Shown: in pieces, positions 62,461 through 64,000 of the stretch | Layout: the number at the start of each line of letters is the position of its first letter | Numbering within the stretch: the first letter of the stretch is position 1 | NCBI GenBank assembly: GCA_012845835.1 | Contig: JABAKD010000027.1 | Span: 1,404,189-1,468,188, forward strand | Direction: 5' to 3' | DNA length: 64,000 nucleotides | Source of the DNA: Undaria pinnatifida | Lineage: Eukaryota; Sar; Phaeophyceae; Laminariales; Alariaceae | The notes under the pieces: model-generated | Told to the model about the DNA's origin: nothing | Databases searched by the model: none | What the model saw: the letters and a program-made list of their open reading frames with translations, nothing else | Made by a program: the position numbers and the translations under genes

Positions 62461-64000
62461 TTACCAGAAAATTCGAGGTCTGGGTTGACCTGACTTGCTG
62501 TTCCGACGCATGCGGCTTCTGCCTGCTTGAGATTGGGCGAGACTACTGCTGTAACTGCGTTCTTCTTCCGGCCGCCGCGGTGGTTGCCCATACTCTGCTT
62601 CAGACGTTCTGCTGTGTACTGCACTGCTTTTCCCTCTCGACAACTGATTCTCACCATGAAACAAGGCCGGCGACACCGACCCTGGTACGGGTGCACTGCG
62701 AAGCCCCACGGACCGCTCGATGTTTGCGAAATACTCCTCTCTTCTCTCGCCCCTGCCCCCCCTTCTGTCGGCCCTACCTGACGGTAGAGCCCGAGCTGTC
62801 AATTGTTGCCGCCACTCCCTCTGCCCCGGCCGCCCCTGCCAGCGGGCACGTGTTTTCTTCTAGAACGCACAGTGTTCGGCCGCCACCCTATCGCTCCCCC
62901 TGCCCCTGCTGCCGCTGCCGGTTGCATCTGCTGCTGTTGCGGCGGCGACGGTGGAGGAGGCAGCGGCGGCGACAGCACTTGCGCCTGCTGCTATTGTTAC
63001 GCGGCTGTCCCGGCGCCCTGGTCGTATGCATCCAAACCGATGGGCCTCTCGCAACGGAAGCCACGCCACGAGTTGTCACACATCCCCCCAGGCATCTTCG
63101 AGTGCCGCATTCGGACCTTGAAGGGGGTGCCCCACCGCCCCCCCCGCCGGATCGGCCCTGAGCAGGAGCTGCCCACTGCCCACCCGGGCCCGGGGCTTCC
63201 TTCCTTTTGCACGCCCCTCACGCCTGCTGCATTCGGCCCCCAATGCGCTGAGCGCTCCGCAAGGCTAGACTCGTCGGCCTCCCCCGGCAGCGCTCTCATG
63301 GTTTGGAAGGTGGGGGTGACCATGGAATTCCCTGCTCCGAGGGCTGGTGCAGCGTAGGTGTGCTTCCTGTACAGCTCGCTTCCCTGCACCCCAAGCGCTT
63401 TCATGCCTTCGTGCAGGCCGATTTTTATGTTAAACAGCAGCAGCTGTCGAACCTTCACCGAGTGCTCCGCCAGGGTGCTGAAATAACGACGTAGATACAC
63501 CTCGACCAGTTTCTGCACTTTCTTCGACTCTGAGCACCCTCCACCCCGTACTCTAGGGTCTCCATGAGGGCAGCTACGAAGATAGCGAAGTGAATCTCTG
63601 CGGGTATGGCCCTCGGGGTCTATCCTATTGCCACAGGGGGGGGGGGGATCCTCGAACGCAAATTCGGAGCTGGTCTTCAGCTGCTTTGGCACAGCGTCGG
63701 AGACGTGGGTAACGGTATCGAGCACGATCACCAGTAATCATCGATTTATTTCCTCCGAGACGTTGAAGCTGCCGCGGGCGATGGAATGTATTGCCCCCTC
63801 GCCGGCCCGCCAGACGTCAGCCGCCTGCTTGGCGTTTGCCTTTACGCCTGCGGTGACAAAGCCTGCTATATTGTGTTTTTCGTCGCGGATGACATGCTAT
63901 GGGTGCTACCCTTTGCCAGCTGGAGGACTGCGTGCTGAGCCTGGTGTGCCGGCTGCGCCTGTTGGTGCTGCTGGAGCTGCGGGTGCGCTTGATTGTTCAC
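62461..64000 (-). pseudogene. YR copy 3: gag-like core, open to the window edge
   Basis: Reading in from the edge, a Gln-rich stretch (QLQQHQQAQPAHQAQ) changes frame to FVTAGVKANAKQAADVWRAG. After one TGA (about 63736) the frame 63731-62997 continues: TLAEHSVKVRQLLLFNIKIG and LHEGMKALG, a helical core. A C10 run at ~63640 adds Pro residues. No zinc finger like that of ORF1 was found. Confidence 0.6.

Larger units (their letters stand above)
58170..64000 (-). mobile_element. decayed tyrosine-recombinase retrotransposon (copy 3), runs off the window
   Basis: On the minus strand it reads gag-like region (64.0-61.5 kb), RT-RNase H (61.5-59.6 kb) and tyrosine recombinase (59.4-58.17 kb). All are broken by stops and frame changes. 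It is close in sequence to the 33-35.4 kb copy. No split repeat flanks are recognisable at its 3' side. Confidence 0.85.

Overview
The window reads as a repeat-saturated piece of a eukaryotic nuclear genome. It has spliceosomal introns, LTR and tyrosine-recombinase (YR) retrotransposons, no operons and large amounts of satellite DNA. The one recognisable host-type gene is a three-exon glycosyltransferase-like gene at about 2.2-4.3 kb. It resembles, from memory, a protein type common in brown algae. A stramenopile alga, perhaps a brown alga, is my best guess, but this is inference.

Layout. 0-1.9 kb: a 10-bp repeat and a degenerate ~230-270-bp repeat. 2.2-4.3 kb: the glycosyltransferase-like gene. 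4.6-4.9 kb: a minus-strand fragment of a poly-C-punctuated repeat family. 5.8-6.26 kb: an apparent solo LTR of the gypsy family. 6.71-14.45 kb: a full-length Ty1/copia element with two ~500-bp LTRs and a perfect 5-bp target duplication (GACGG); its gag-pol is broken by stops and frameshifts. 15.2-22.4 kb: a minus-strand Ty3/gypsy element with a chromodomain-like C terminus, interrupted by a nested 437-bp solo LTR; its own 3' LTR is not seen. 22.4-28.5 kb: several satellite families. 28.5-32.5 kb: poly-C repeat family. 33-35.4 kb: a decayed YR retrotransposon. 36.43-45.49 kb: an almost intact YR retrotransposon with split direct repeats (A1-ORFs-B1-A2-B2). 45.8-50.9 kb: another poly-C repeat, split by a 3-kb block of minisatellites and ending in a large palindrome. 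51.3-53.2 kb: a minisatellite with palindromic GAACTTC/GAAGTTC cores. 54.1-57.6 kb: a poly-C repeat end joined to the 3' half of a second gypsy element. 58.2-64 kb: a third, decayed YR retrotransposon on the minus strand, running off the window.

How it fits together. Three retrotransposon lineages have inserted into and beside each other and into satellite DNA. The YR element at 36-45 kb is the best preserved: a gag-like ORF with a CCCH zinc finger, an RT-RNase H ORF, and a tyrosine recombinase ORF that loses only its last segment to a one-base slip in a G run. Its repeat layout fits integration by recombination of a circle at a short AAA core. Several reading-frame breaks in the copia and YR elements fall in G or C homopolymers, so some may be sequencing or assembly errors rather than decay. 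I saw no rRNA, CRISPR array or bacterial-type gene. I could not screen for tRNA genes reliably.
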